A model generated the notes under the pieces. The model was not told the origin of the DNA. It searched no databases and saw nothing but the letters and a program-made list of their open reading frames with translations. A stretch of DNA of 64,000 bases from Ruminococcus sp. (lineage in GTDB: Bacteria > Bacillota_A > Clostridia > Oscillospirales > Ruminococcaceae). Position numbers and translations under genes: made by a program. The stretch is from assembly GCF_024684275.1 (NCBI RefSeq), contig NZ_JAIKXF010000091.1, positions 70,440 to 134,439 of the forward strand. Reading direction: 5' to 3'. Positions 51,448 to 60,820 of the stretch are shown in pieces (position 1 is the stretch's first letter; each line of letters opens with the position of its first letter).

Positions 51448-52752
51448 TTACTGCTTCAATATAAGGCGCACCGCTTCCAGAAGAGTTTCCGCGGTGATGT
51501 CCTGTCCGAAGCTTTCGTTTCCTATGAGAGCTGTTTTACAGCCTGCCGCCTTTCCTGCAAGTATATCATTCTCGCCGTCGCCTATTATCCACGACCTTGA
51601 AAGGTCAATGTTGAAGTCCTCTGCGGCTCTGAAAAGCATTCCTGCCTTCGGCTTGCGGCATTCACATTCTGTTTTCAGCTCGGGAACCTCTCCCTCATAT
51701 CCCTTGTGCGGATGGTGAGGACAGAAGTATATGCCGTCAAGATAAGCTCCCTCATGACCGAGGAGCGTCTCCATTTTGTTGTGTATCTCGGCGAGTTCAT
51801 CAAAAGTCACCTCGCCTCTTGCGATAACAGGCTGATTTGTGGCAACTATTGCAAGACAGCCCGAAGCATTTATGAGCCTCACAGCCTCTGCGGCGCCGCT
51901 TACAAGTTCAAATTCTTCTATATTACGCAGAAATCCCACGTATTTATTGAGAGTGCCGTCCCTGTCGAGAAATATGGCTCTCTGCTTGCTGCGAAGATTT
52001 TTCGCCTGAACTACGCCGTTTGCAAAGTCAGCACATACTGCGGCATAACGGTCGGGAGTACCCATATCCTTAACATACTCGGGACTGTCATAGCAGAACA
52101 TCTTTCCTGTGCCGCAAAGGGGCTTCAATATCTGTCGGTCAAGGTCAGCCTTGACTGTTTTCCCGTTCATTTCAGTCCCTATGGAGTCAGCATCAATACC
52201 GCTCATATCAAGGGCTTTCGGCGATATGACGTGAAGTCCTGCATTTACTCTGTTCCTGTACCACTGAGGGCGCTCATCTTCCTTTGCAAGCCATTTCAGC
52301 ACAGTACCGTCACCGTCCGCTATAAGCAGTCCGCTGTCGTATGGGTGACTGTTCGGGTGAGTAAAAAGGGTAACAAGTCCGCCCTTATGTCTGTGATAGT
52401 CCACAAAGCGTTTGAAGTCTATATCGAAAACTGCGTCTGCATTCAGAAGCAGAAAGTCCTCAGTGAGCTTGCCGCGGAGCTTGAAAAGCGCACCTGCGTT
52501 GCCCAGAGGCTGTTCCTCAACGAAATACTCAATATCTACGCCGAGCCTGCTGCCGTCGCCGAAATAGCCGATTATCTGTTCGGACATATGTGACACAGTC
52601 AGTATCAGGTCGGTGAAGCCCTGCTCCCTGAGACAGCATATCTCACGCTCAAGTACAGGGACTCCGTCAATCTTTATCATCGGCTTTGGTATATCGGAGG
52701 CTACAGAGGATATCCTCGTACCCTTTCCGCCAGCCATAATCACTGTTTTCAT
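51448..52752 (-). CDS. Bifunctional heptose 1-phosphate nucleotidyltransferase / heptose 1,7-bisphosphate phosphatase (HddC-GmhB fusion)
   Basis: 434 residues with two catalytic domains. Residues about 1-235 are a sugar nucleotidyltransferase of HddC type (VIMAGGKGTRI, IPKPMIKIDGVPVLE, LLNADAVFDID), expected to use GTP. Residues about 258-434 are a HAD phosphatase of GmhB type: FLDRDGTLN with both aspartates, VATNQPVIARG, the zinc cluster CPHHPH and CECRKPKAGM, and GDGENDILAGKAAG. In Aneurinibacillus these are separate enzymes. The fusion unites the third and fourth steps to GDP-heptose. It is 16 bp before gmhA and adjoins hddA with one base between. Confidence 0.9.
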   Translation of the reverse strand: MKTVIMAGGKGTRISSVASDIPKPMIKIDGVPVLEREICCLREQGFTDLILTVSHMSEQIIGYFGDGSRLGVDIEYFVEEQPLGNAGALFKLRGKLTEDFLLLNADAVFDIDFKRFVDYHRHKGGLVTLFTHPNSHPYDSGLLIADGDGTVLKWLAKEDERPQWYRNRVNAGLHVISPKALDMSGIDADSIGTEMNGKTVKADLDRQILKPLCGTGKMFCYDSPEYVKDMGTPDRYAAVCADFANGVVQAKNLRSKQRAIFLDRDGTLNKYVGFLRNIEEFELVSGAAEAVRLINASGCLAIVATNQPVIARGEVTFDELAEIHNKMETLLGHEGAYLDGIYFCPHHPHKGYEGEVPELKTECECRKPKAGMLFRAAEDFNIDLSRSWIIGDGENDILAGKAAGCKTALIGNESFGQDITAETLLEAVRLILKQ

Positions 52753-52753
52753 C

Positions 52754-53761
52754 TTACTCCTCTTCCTTTGGCACGTATATCTCGGGAGTATAGTGTATCA
52801 CCTGTGTACCGCCGTTCTCAAACTCGAATGGGATATACATCAGGTCCTTCATAGCACGTCTGACACTTTCCTGCTTTTCAGGCTGAACGTAGAACAAAAG
52901 GAAACCGCCGCCGCCTGCGCCCAGAAGCTTACCGCCGAGAGCTCCTGCGTCCAGACCTTTCTGATAGAGGGCGTCGATGCTGTTGGTGCTGACCGCCGCG
53001 CCCACCTGTCTTTTCAGTCTCCATGTATGGTCGAGAAGTCGTCCGAACTCATCAAGGTCTGCCGAGCTTTCCGTAAGCACACGCTCCGCATCGTCAACAA
53101 GGCTGTACATCTCCTTGAGCTGAGCCTTCTTTTCAGCAGCGTCAAGCTTGTTTGCCTGCTGTACCTCTGCTGAAAAACGGGTAAATCCCGTAAAGAACAT
53201 CATAAGATTCTGATTCAGCTGACGCTTTCTCTGAGGACTTATGATAACAGGGAGCACCTCAAAGCCGTCATCACTGAAATTAATGCGGTTGAAGCCGCCG
53301 TAGGAAGCCGCTATCTGATCCTGCCATCCGCCTGCTTCATTGCAGAGGACTCTCTCAAGGTGGATAGCCTCCTCAGCAAGGCGCTTCTTGTCGGCGTATT
53401 TGCCCTTCAGAGCGTAGAATGCGTTCAGCAGACCTACTGCGAATGAGGAGCTTGTGCCAAGTCCTGAACGTGCAGGCAGGTCAGCCTCATAGGTAAGCCT
53501 TATCTCGTGCATATCCAGCATTTTCATGGCATTGCGGATAAGCGGGTGCATTATATCGTCAACATTGTTCACGCGCTCCGTCTTTGAATAGGAAAGCTCC
53601 GTAGTATAATCAAAAAATCGGGGCAGATGTCTCACATTCACATAGCAGTACTTATCAAATGTGGTGGAAAGCACTGCTCCGCCGTTTTCGCTGAAAAAGC
53701 TTTCCATATCAGTTCCGCCGCCAAAAAACGACATACGGAACGGTGTTTTGGTTATTATCAT
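52754..53761 (-). CDS. hddA: D-glycero-alpha-D-manno-heptose 7-phosphate kinase HddA (GHMP kinase)
   Basis: Phosphorylates heptose 7-phosphate at C1 (alpha) to the 1,7-bisphosphate. 335 residues of the GHMP family: TPFRMSFFGGGTDMESFF at the N-terminus, ATP loop SGLGTSSSFAVGLLNAF (about 98-114), the GGWQDQIAASYGGFNRI motif typical of HddA/FKP-like sugar kinases, and a C-terminal GGKLLGAGGGGFLLFY. AAAGGAG precedes the ATG. First gene of the heptose operon, with a near-consensus promoter. Confidence 0.92.
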   Translation of the reverse strand: MIITKTPFRMSFFGGGTDMESFFSENGGAVLSTTFDKYCYVNVRHLPRFFDYTTELSYSKTERVNNVDDIMHPLIRNAMKMLDMHEIRLTYEADLPARSGLGTSSSFAVGLLNAFYALKGKYADKKRLAEEAIHLERVLCNEAGGWQDQIAASYGGFNRINFSDDGFEVLPVIISPQRKRQLNQNLMMFFTGFTRFSAEVQQANKLDAAEKKAQLKEMYSLVDDAERVLTESSADLDEFGRLLDHTWRLKRQVGAAVSTNSIDALYQKGLDAGALGGKLLGAGGGGFLLFYVQPEKQESVRRAMKDLMYIPFEFENGGTQVIHYTPEIYVPKEEE

Positions 53762-53821
53762 TTCTGTTTTCTCCTTTGATAGAACATATCTGTGCCGGGG
53801 CGCAGATACTCACATAGAATT

Positions 53822-53851
53822 ATTATATACTATTCCTGCACCCATTGTCAA
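53822..53851 (-). promoter_or_regulatory. Promoter of the heptose operon
   Basis: Minus-strand -35 TTGACA (53846-53851), 18-base spacer, -10 TATAAT (53822-53827), about 60 bp before the hddA ATG. Confidence 0.7.
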
Positions 53852-53860
53852 TACAGATGC

Positions 53861-53902
53861 AAAAAAGTCCCGGAACGGCTACGATAATGCCGTTTCCGGG
53901 AC
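53861..53902 (-). terminator. Terminator of the second VanZ gene
   Basis: Stem GTCCCGGAACGGC / GCCGTTTCCGGGAC with one bulged base and a 9-base loop, followed on the minus strand by six T residues. Confidence 0.88.
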
Positions 53903-53915
53903 AATTCTCACATAT

Positions 53916-54386
53916 TCAGTCCGTTTCCGACTCTTTGTCGATAAGCTTTTCAAATATGATCACATACATGATACAGCCTATACAGGCTCCCACAGTGTTA
54001 TGGATTATATCATCTGACTCAAAAAGACCTCTGCCCGTGTAATACTGAGAAAACTCAATAAACAGCGAAAACAGGAAGCCGGCTATTGCAGCAGACCTTA
54101 TATTCCTGAACCTCTCTGCCATTATGGGCAGCATAAATCCCAGCGGAAGGAGCATTATGAGGTTTCCGCCTATCTGCCCCGACCAGTAGGTATAATCACC
54201 GCTTTGCAGCATGGTACTAAGCTCCCACATAGGTCTGAGAACATGGCGCCTTATTCCCGACGTCCTGTCTATAAGAGTGATACTGAGGACGCAGTACAGA
54301 TACAGCCCCATAGTGATCATGCACAGCCCCTTGATGACAAGCTCGCTGCGGCTGCGTCTTTTTATCCTGTTTATAAGCCTTAACAT
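53916..54386 (-). CDS. VanZ-like family membrane protein (second copy)
   Basis: 156 residues with four or five hydrophobic segments. VanZ features: WELSTMLQSGDYTYWSG after the first segment, GNLIMLLPLGFMLP, and FSLFIEFSQYYTGRGLFESDDIIHNTVG-type motif (IEFSQYYTGRGLFESDD) ending in a conserved acidic pair. This copy is of the common Clostridia type and differs from the one at 40057. A GGGGGC site lies nine bases before the ATG. Just upstream, and reading away, is the c-di-GMP block. Confidence 0.87.
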   Translation of the reverse strand: MLRLINRIKRRSRSELVIKGLCMITMGLYLYCVLSITLIDRTSGIRRHVLRPMWELSTMLQSGDYTYWSGQIGGNLIMLLPLGFMLPIMAERFRNIRSAAIAGFLFSLFIEFSQYYTGRGLFESDDIIHNTVGACIGCIMYVIIFEKLIDKESETD

Positions 54387-54506
54387 TGGTGCTCAGCCCC
54401 CTGTCTGCATATTCTTTGATAATAGTATACCACATTTTATGAAAAAAAGCAATAAACACTCCCCGATCTATTTGTTAATTATATGTAAACATATAGTGAT
54501 TCAGTA

Positions 54507-54535
54507 TTGAAAATAATTAATTACTATGGTATAAT
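54507..54535 (+). promoter_or_regulatory. Promoter of the PAS-GGDEF gene
   Basis: -35 TTGAAA (54507-54512), 17-base spacer, -10 TATAAT (54530-54535), about 88 bp before the ATG. The rest of the 54387-54622 gap is A/T-rich without other recognisable sites. Confidence 0.65.
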
Positions 54536-54622
54536 TAGACAAAAAGATAATAACATTAACACAGCATTTTATCATTATATAATTATTTTTACCTATGACC
54601 TGCCTTAAAAGGAGCTGAACGT

Positions 54623-56338
54623 ATGAAAAAGCATGATAAATCTCCCATATCCTTTGCAAGCCTTGCTCTGGCACTTGCAAACGACTACTGTAATATATAT
54701 GTTATCAACGCCGAAAATGACAGCTATGTTGAATACTCTCCCATAGGTGCTGATAAAGAGCTGGTACAGATCTCCAGCGGAAAGAACTTCTACGAAGCAG
54801 TTCCTCATAATTGCCGCGAGCTTGTTTATAAGGACGATCAGGAATTCTTTCTTAAAGCTTTTAAGAAAAGCTCCGTCACACAGGCTCTTGAAAACGGGCA
54901 CTCATTTTCGCTGACCTACCGCCTCGTCATTGACGGTGTGCCGCGATATTTCTTCCTGAAGACCATTCGCTCCGATGACCGAAGCATTATAGTCGGAGTC
55001 CGCGATATTGACGCGGAAAAGCGAAAGGAGCTGGAAGCAGAAAAGAACAGCCGCACCTACGCAGAGATAGCTACCTCACTTGCAAGTCTTTTTGAGATAA
55101 TATACCATGTAGATTTAGATACAGGCAGCTATACCGAATACAGTTCAAGTGAGGCATTCACAAAGCAGGGCTTTGCCAGTGACGGCGATGACTTCTTTGA
55201 ACGTGCAGAGGTGGATATGAAACGTGTTATCCACCCTGATGACCGCGAAAAAATACTCAGCGAAATGAAAAAAGAGACTCTGATAAGCAATCTCCATTCC
55301 GCAGGCACAGTTTCACTGACATACCGCCAGCTTATAGACGAAAAGTATCATTATATGAACCTGCTCGCGTTTATACAGAAGAATGCGGAAAAGGAGCATC
55401 TGATCATAGGTGTCCGCAATATCGACGCCGAAAAGAAGCGCGAGGCTCAGAGCCGTAACTTCAGCGATATTGCCCTTGCGCTCGCAAAGCGCTATGAGGT
55501 CATCTATCTCGTAAATACCATTACCAACGAGTACATTGAGTACAGTGCAAGCGAAAAATACAGAAAATTAAAGGTAGGCACAACAGGAAAAGACTTCTTT
55601 GCCGAATCTCAGGTAAATATGAAGCGTGATATATATGAGCCCGATCTTCCCATGATGTCTAAGATCATGCAAAAGGAAAATCTGCTCAGCAGTATCTCTG
55701 CATACGGAAAGCTGCCTGTCAACTACCGGCTCATACTCGAAGGCAGACCGCAGTATGTAACACTGTATGCTGTACGCCCTCAGGACGATTCGGATCATAT
55801 AATCATCGCTGTTGCCAATATAGATGAGGCAATGCAGAAGGAATTCGCATATCAGGATATGGCAAACAAGGACTCACTTACAGGCGTCAAGAACAAACGC
55901 GCCTATGCTCAGGCTGAAACAGAGCTTGACGGGCTGATAGCTAAATGCACCCAGCCGCCCTTTGCCATTCTGGTATGCGATATAAACGGTCTCAAGGAGG
56001 TCAATGATACTAACGGCCACAATGCAGGCGACAATTTCATATGCAGTGCCTGCTCTATCATCTGCAATATATTCAAGCACAGCCCTGTTTTCCGTATCGG
56101 CGGCGACGAATTTGCCGTTATAATGAAGGACAGCGATTACGATGAGCGTACACACCTCATGAATGAACTGAACAAGGCTCTCGAAAATAACAAGCGCAGC
56201 GGAATGGTGATCCTTGCAGCTGGCATCTCGGATTTTGATCCCGATATGGATATACGTGTTCAGGACGTTTTTGAACGTGCAGACAATCTTATGTATGAAA
56301 ACAAGAAAAAATGCAAAGCTTCAGCATTAAAAAAGTGA
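54623..56338 (+). CDS. Diguanylate cyclase with three PAS-like domains
   Basis: 571 residues, no membrane segment. Three successive PAS-like modules (about 10-135, 140-275, 280-400) share the repeated pattern ALALAxxY, VNTxTNEYIEYS and a closing VRNIDAEK/VANIDEA. The GGDEF domain (about 410-571) has DSLTGVKNKRAY, VCDINGLKEVND and an intact GGDEF at about 493-497, so it should make c-di-GMP. The RxxD inhibitory site expected five residues before GGDEF is absent. AAAGGAG precedes the ATG. First gene of a four-gene c-di-GMP block. Confidence 0.9.
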   Translation: MKKHDKSPISFASLALALANDYCNIYVINAENDSYVEYSPIGADKELVQISSGKNFYEAVPHNCRELVYKDDQEFFLKAFKKSSVTQALENGHSFSLTYRLVIDGVPRYFFLKTIRSDDRSIIVGVRDIDAEKRKELEAEKNSRTYAEIATSLASLFEIIYHVDLDTGSYTEYSSSEAFTKQGFASDGDDFFERAEVDMKRVIHPDDREKILSEMKKETLISNLHSAGTVSLTYRQLIDEKYHYMNLLAFIQKNAEKEHLIIGVRNIDAEKKREAQSRNFSDIALALAKRYEVIYLVNTITNEYIEYSASEKYRKLKVGTTGKDFFAESQVNMKRDIYEPDLPMMSKIMQKENLLSSISAYGKLPVNYRLILEGRPQYVTLYAVRPQDDSDHIIIAVANIDEAMQKEFAYQDMANKDSLTGVKNKRAYAQAETELDGLIAKCTQPPFAILVCDINGLKEVNDTNGHNAGDNFICSACSIICNIFKHSPVFRIGGDEFAVIMKDSDYDERTHLMNELNKALENNKRSGMVILAAGISDFDPDMDIRVQDVFERADNLMYENKKKCKASALKK

Positions 56339-56374
56339 TAGTGTATCAGATCTCATACGAAAGGCGGTGAAGCT

Positions 56375-58666
56375 ATGAGAAGTATATTTTCAATATTGTT
56401 TTCGCTGCTTATACTCGCGCTTGCTGCTTCCTCTATCATCGCCCGGCGCTCCCATAAGCCCATAGGCAAAGCTGTCGCCTTATTTGAAGCCTCAATACTG
56501 ACACCAGTGCTTGGAAATCTGCTTATTGTCGCCTCAAGTCATCGTATGATCGCCCTGACAGGCTGTTATTTATTCTTTCTCGGATTTGATATGGTAATGT
56601 TCTCGCTGATAAACTTCACTAATAAGTACTGCAATGGCGTAGGCGAAGGTCAGAAGCCGCCTAAATTTATATATGTTCTTCTTATCTTTGACGCGGTGCA
56701 GATATTGCTGAACCCGATATTCGGTCACGCATTCGGCATTGAAAATATAACGGTGGACGGTCTCGCCTATTACCGTTTTGTTCCACAGACAGGGCTCATG
56801 TTTCACCGCATACTGGATTACGGGATAATAACAGCTATTCTGCTGATATATGTTATTGCCGTAAAGCGAGCTCCAAAGATCTATTCGGAAAAATACCTGC
56901 TGATCATGCTTTCTCTCATCACACTGGGTATCTGGCAGACCTTTTACATACTGTCAAGAAAGCCCGTAGATACCTCAATGATGGGCTTTGGCATCTTAGG
57001 ACTGGTGATATTCTATTTTGCACTGTATTACCGTCCGCTGATGCTCCTTGACCGTATGCTCTCAGGCATTGCATCGGAAATGTCTGAAGCAATGTTCATC
57101 TTTGACGCCACAGGCACCTGCATCTGGGCAAATGAACAGGGACTAATATTGACAGAATTGCCCGCTGATCGCATCGACGAAGCATCGGATAAGCTGACAG
57201 AGCTGTTCGGACCTCTGACAGACAACAGCGCAAACCGTTGTATCATGGGCATAGGCAGCGACGCGAAATACTATACTCTCGAAGAAAGCCGTGCTGTGGA
57301 TAATCAGAAGCTTTCGGGAACATATCTGCGTATCCGCGACGTCACCGAGGAAAGGCAGAAGCTCAAGCGTGAGATGTACGATACAACTCATGACCTTATG
57401 ACGGGACTTTATACCCGTGAATACCTCTATCAGCGTATTTTTGAGATCATTTCCGCAAATCCCGACAAAAAATACCGCATAGTCTATGTTGATGTGAAGA
57501 ATTTCAAGGTCGTAAACGATATTTTCGGCACAAAATTCGGCGATAACGCCATAATCCATATTGCAGACTGGATACGTCAGTATGTGCCGAAAAGCGGCTG
57601 CTACGGCAGGCTTGCAGGAGATACCTTCGGCGTATGCATACCCAAAGAGGACTTCGACGCCGACTTCCTTGAAGACACTCTTTCACACTTCACTATAAAG
57701 AGCGAACGTGCAGAATACGGCTATCACCTTCTGATACACATCGGCGTTTACGACGCAGATTCAGAAGACACCAGCGATATATCCCTCATGTTCGACAGAG
57801 CTCATCTGGCTCTTTCAAATATCCGCGACGAATTCAAAACTCATATCGCTTACTACGATAATGATATACGCGAAAAACTGCTCTGGGATCAGGAAATATC
57901 CTCACAGGTCTACAATGCCGTGGCTACAGGACAGCTTCGTCCGTATCTGCAGCCGATCGCTGACAAAACAGGCAGGATCGTGGGCGCAGAGGCTCTGGTA
58001 AGGTGGATCCACCCGACACATGGATTTCTTTCCCCTGGTGCGTTTATCCCTGTTTTCGAGAAAAACGGCATGATCATTGAGGTGGACAAGCATATGTGGC
58101 GCTGTGCCTGCAAGATTCTTTCACGCTGGCAGAGTGAGGACAGCGACCTCTTTATATCGGTGAATATCTCACCAAAGGACTTTTACTTCGTGGACGTTGT
58201 AGCCGAGATAAAGAAGCTGACGGAGGAATTCAGGCTGAATCCTTCAAAGCTGCGCATCGAGATAACCGAGACCGTAATGATGAACGACGCAGAAAACAGA
58301 ATGGCTCTCCTTGACGAGTTAAGGAAATCCGGCTTCATCGTTGAGATGGACGACTTCGGAAGCGGCTATTCTTCGCTGAATATGCTCAAGGATATGCCTG
58401 TTGACGTACTAAAGATAGATATGAAGTTCCTGGGCAAATCCAGCGACAGTGAAAAGGCTCAGACTATCGTCAAGAACATCATCAACCTGACCAAAGAGCT
58501 TGGCATAATCTCACTTACTGAGGGCGTTGAAACTCCGGAGCAGTACGAAGCACTTGAAAAAATGGGCTGTAACCTGTTTCAGGGCTACTACTTCGCAAAG
58601 CCAATGCCTGTTAATGATTTTGAGGACTTCATTGCAAGCCGCTCAAAGCATGAAGAAAATGAATAA
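56375..58666 (+). CDS. Membrane GGDEF-like/EAL protein with 7TM and PAS sensor regions
   Basis: 763 residues. About seven membrane segments in residues 1-225 (histidine-kinase-N 7TM type), a PAS domain (about 228-330), a GGDEF-like domain with RLAGDTF in place of RxGGDEF, hence probably no cyclase activity, and an EAL domain (about 515-763). EAL catalytic residues are complete: EALVRW (Glu about 539), SVNISPKDF, EITETVMM, DDFGSGYSS, LKIDMKFL, EGVETP and QGYYFAKP, so it should hydrolyse c-di-GMP. GGCGG precedes the ATG. A hairpin terminator follows. Confidence 0.9.
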   Translation: MRSIFSILFSLLILALAASSIIARRSHKPIGKAVALFEASILTPVLGNLLIVASSHRMIALTGCYLFFLGFDMVMFSLINFTNKYCNGVGEGQKPPKFIYVLLIFDAVQILLNPIFGHAFGIENITVDGLAYYRFVPQTGLMFHRILDYGIITAILLIYVIAVKRAPKIYSEKYLLIMLSLITLGIWQTFYILSRKPVDTSMMGFGILGLVIFYFALYYRPLMLLDRMLSGIASEMSEAMFIFDATGTCIWANEQGLILTELPADRIDEASDKLTELFGPLTDNSANRCIMGIGSDAKYYTLEESRAVDNQKLSGTYLRIRDVTEERQKLKREMYDTTHDLMTGLYTREYLYQRIFEIISANPDKKYRIVYVDVKNFKVVNDIFGTKFGDNAIIHIADWIRQYVPKSGCYGRLAGDTFGVCIPKEDFDADFLEDTLSHFTIKSERAEYGYHLLIHIGVYDADSEDTSDISLMFDRAHLALSNIRDEFKTHIAYYDNDIREKLLWDQEISSQVYNAVATGQLRPYLQPIADKTGRIVGAEALVRWIHPTHGFLSPGAFIPVFEKNGMIIEVDKHMWRCACKILSRWQSEDSDLFISVNISPKDFYFVDVVAEIKKLTEEFRLNPSKLRIEITETVMMNDAENRMALLDELRKSGFIVEMDDFGSGYSSLNMLKDMPVDVLKIDMKFLGKSSDSEKAQTIVKNIINLTKELGIISLTEGVETPEQYEALEKMGCNLFQGYYFAKPMPVNDFEDFIASRSKHEENE

Positions 58667-58675
58667 ATCAGTATA

Positions 58676-58701
58676 CAGGCTGCTCCGGCAGCCTGTTTTG
58701 T
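58676..58701 (+). terminator. Terminator after the 7TM GGDEF-EAL gene
   Basis: Perfect 8-bp stem CAGGCTGC / GCAGCCTG with a 4-base loop, then TTTTGTTG. Confidence 0.75.
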
Positions 58702-58753
58702 TGAAAAAATATCATGATTTTACAAAAATTCACAATTTTTAACATTTTATCTA

Positions 58754-58782
58754 TTGCTTTTCATTTTATTATAGTGTATAAT
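58754..58782 (+). promoter_or_regulatory. Upstream promoter of the third c-di-GMP gene
   Basis: -35 TTGCTT (58754-58759), 17-base spacer, -10 TATAAT (58777-58782). Confidence 0.6.
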
Positions 58783-58811
58783 AGTAAAGGAATGTTATGA
58801 GCAATTCGTTT

Positions 58812-58839
58812 TTGACAATATTTTCACATATATTAAAAT
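58812..58839 (+). promoter_or_regulatory. Downstream promoter of the third c-di-GMP gene
   Basis: -35 TTGACA (58812-58817), 16-base spacer, -10 TAAAAT (58834-58839), about 30 bp before the start codon. Confidence 0.5.
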
Positions 58840-58869
58840 ATTTCCAATAGAAATGGGGGGAATATTATT

Positions 58870-60612
58870 TTGAAAAAAAACAAGGATAAAAAGACGATCC
58901 AGAAAACTCTGGACGGCCTTACTCTCAGCCAGAAATACTCCAAGTTACTGTTTGTGCTTATCCTGTTGTTCTATATAGTAGATTTTGTAGTTTGCCGAAT
59001 GCTGTCTGTAGGCGTTAATCCGCCGCCTATCATGCTGGCAGGACAGCCTATCCCACTGGGCGCTATCACAGGTGCTATCTCAAATCTGGGAAACATTTGT
59101 ATAATACTCCTTGTGGTTTTCTTCGGAGAAGTCGGCTTTTATACTGCACTGGGCATACTTCTTCTTCAGTTCCCTATAGTTATCCAGTCTATCATAGTCC
59201 ATCATAATCTCAGTAATATCCCCGGTGTTTTCGGTAATATACTGACTATACTGGCTATAATAATCATTTATATCAGAAACAACAAGGTAAACGAATACCA
59301 GACACGAATGCGTGACCAGGCTGTTACTGACAGACTTACGGGGCTTCCCAACAGATTCGCCTGTTCAGAGCTTCTTGACAGTCTTATCAAGCGCGGCGAA
59401 AAATTCGCCCTCGTTCATATCGATATTAACGGATTCAAGGGTATCAACAGCACAATGGGCTATGAATCGGGAAATAAAGTCCTTATTGAGATAGCTCAGC
59501 GCTGGAAGAATATTGCCGATACGGGTTCTGCCGGAACTCTTGACTTTGTAGCCCGTGTGAACGGCGATGAATATGTGCTTATAATACGCGGTTATCACTC
59601 AAAAACAGGCATAATGAAGACCATTAAGCATTATGAATCCGTTCTGGGAGACCGCCTTACAATCGACGGCTGTGACTTTTTCATAACAGCAAGCTTCGGC
59701 TATGCGGAGTACCCCTCAGACGCCAAGAATTCCGATTCGCTGTTCTCATATGCAGACGCTGCACTGTCTGAGATAAAGGCTCACAAGAGCAGTAACCATA
59801 TTCTGCACTTTACACCCGATCTTCTGAAAACTGAGCGTACTCTTGAAATAGAAGGCAAGATCAGGGACGCACTGAAAAATGACACCCTTTTCTTCTATTT
59901 ACAACCTCAGTATGATATGTCTCATAAGCTCCGCGGCTTTGAGGCGCTTGCACGTATCAGGGACACTGACGGACAGATACTGTCCCCTGCGGAATTCATT
60001 CCCGTGGCTGAAAAGGTCGGTCTTATCGACAAGCTTGATACAGCTGTTTTCAGAAAAGCCGGCATTTTCTTCGGAGAGCTCCGCGCAAAGACAGGCACTT
60101 CCCTTATCCTCAGCGTAAACGCCTCGGTAAGGCACCTGATGAAGAACGACTTCATTGACGAAATGAAGGACCTCCTCAGATCAAGCGGTCTCCCTGCTGA
60201 ACAGCTGGAAATAGAAATAACCGAATCCATTATGATAGACTCGGCAGAAAAAGCTCTCCAGTGCATAAATGATATAAGGGCTATGGGCATCAAGCTTGCT
60301 ATCGACGATTTCGGAACAGGCTATTCGTCCCTTAGCTACCTCAGCAACTTCCCTGCTGACCTGCTCAAGATAGATAAGTCATTCATTGATAAGATGAACG
60401 GCTCCGATAAGGCTAAAAAGTACGTAGAGGCTATCATATCTCTTGGTCATATCATGGGCTTTGAGGTAATTTCTGAGGGAGTTGAAGAGCAGGATCAGCT
60501 CGAAACGCTCAAGGAGATAGGCTGTGACCTGATACAAGGCTATATCTGGGGACGTCCTATGCCTCAGGAAGACGCCGAGCAGCTCGTTATTGATGAACTG
60601 AATAATCAATGA
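58870..60612 (+). CDS. Membrane GGDEF-like/EAL protein
   Basis: 580 residues. Four or so membrane segments (about 20-42, 52-78, 80-100, 118-138), a GGDEF domain (about 155-320) whose signature reads RVNGDEY instead of RxGGDEF, and an EAL domain (about 335-580) with all catalytic motifs: FEALARI (Glu about 358), SVNASVRHL, EITESIMI, DDFGTGYSS, LKIDKSFI, SEGVEE and QGYIWGRP. Expected to be a phosphodiesterase; the altered GGDEF could bind GTP as an effector. The TTG at 58870 lies seven bases after GGGGGGAA. Confidence 0.88.
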   Translation: MKKNKDKKTIQKTLDGLTLSQKYSKLLFVLILLFYIVDFVVCRMLSVGVNPPPIMLAGQPIPLGAITGAISNLGNICIILLVVFFGEVGFYTALGILLLQFPIVIQSIIVHHNLSNIPGVFGNILTILAIIIIYIRNNKVNEYQTRMRDQAVTDRLTGLPNRFACSELLDSLIKRGEKFALVHIDINGFKGINSTMGYESGNKVLIEIAQRWKNIADTGSAGTLDFVARVNGDEYVLIIRGYHSKTGIMKTIKHYESVLGDRLTIDGCDFFITASFGYAEYPSDAKNSDSLFSYADAALSEIKAHKSSNHILHFTPDLLKTERTLEIEGKIRDALKNDTLFFYLQPQYDMSHKLRGFEALARIRDTDGQILSPAEFIPVAEKVGLIDKLDTAVFRKAGIFFGELRAKTGTSLILSVNASVRHLMKNDFIDEMKDLLRSSGLPAEQLEIEITESIMIDSAEKALQCINDIRAMGIKLAIDDFGTGYSSLSYLSNFPADLLKIDKSFIDKMNGSDKAKKYVEAIISLGHIMGFEVISEGVEEQDQLETLKEIGCDLIQGYIWGRPMPQEDAEQLVIDELNNQ

Positions 60613-60621
60613 TATACAGCA

Positions 60622-60646
60622 AACGCTCCCTCAGGGGAGCGTTTTT
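60622..60646 (+). terminator. Terminator after the third c-di-GMP gene
   Basis: 9-bp stem AACGCTCCC / GGGAGCGTT with a 4-base loop, followed by TTT. Confidence 0.85.
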
Positions 60647-60692
60647 ATGTATAAAATTCATGTCAATTCTAAAGAAATTTAATATTTTTCTC

Positions 60693-60721
60693 TTGAAATA
60701 AATGCTAAAAAATTGTATAAT
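60693..60721 (+). promoter_or_regulatory. Promoter of the fourth c-di-GMP gene
   Basis: -35 TTGAAA (60693-60698), 17-base spacer, -10 TATAAT (60716-60721), about 100 bp before the ATG. Confidence 0.65.
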
Positions 60722-60820
60722 GTATAATGTATGTTTAACAATAGCCCTGCGGCGGTTATTGCACTAATCCTATACAGGACAGCTGTGCTTTTATATTGGA
60801 TAGAAATGGAGGCAGCAACT

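Noticed and set aside
51706..52593. Plus-strand open frame of about 295 codons
   Set aside because: Lies wholly antisense to the HddC-GmhB fusion, whose catalytic motifs are intact; composition looks like a reverse-frame shadow.
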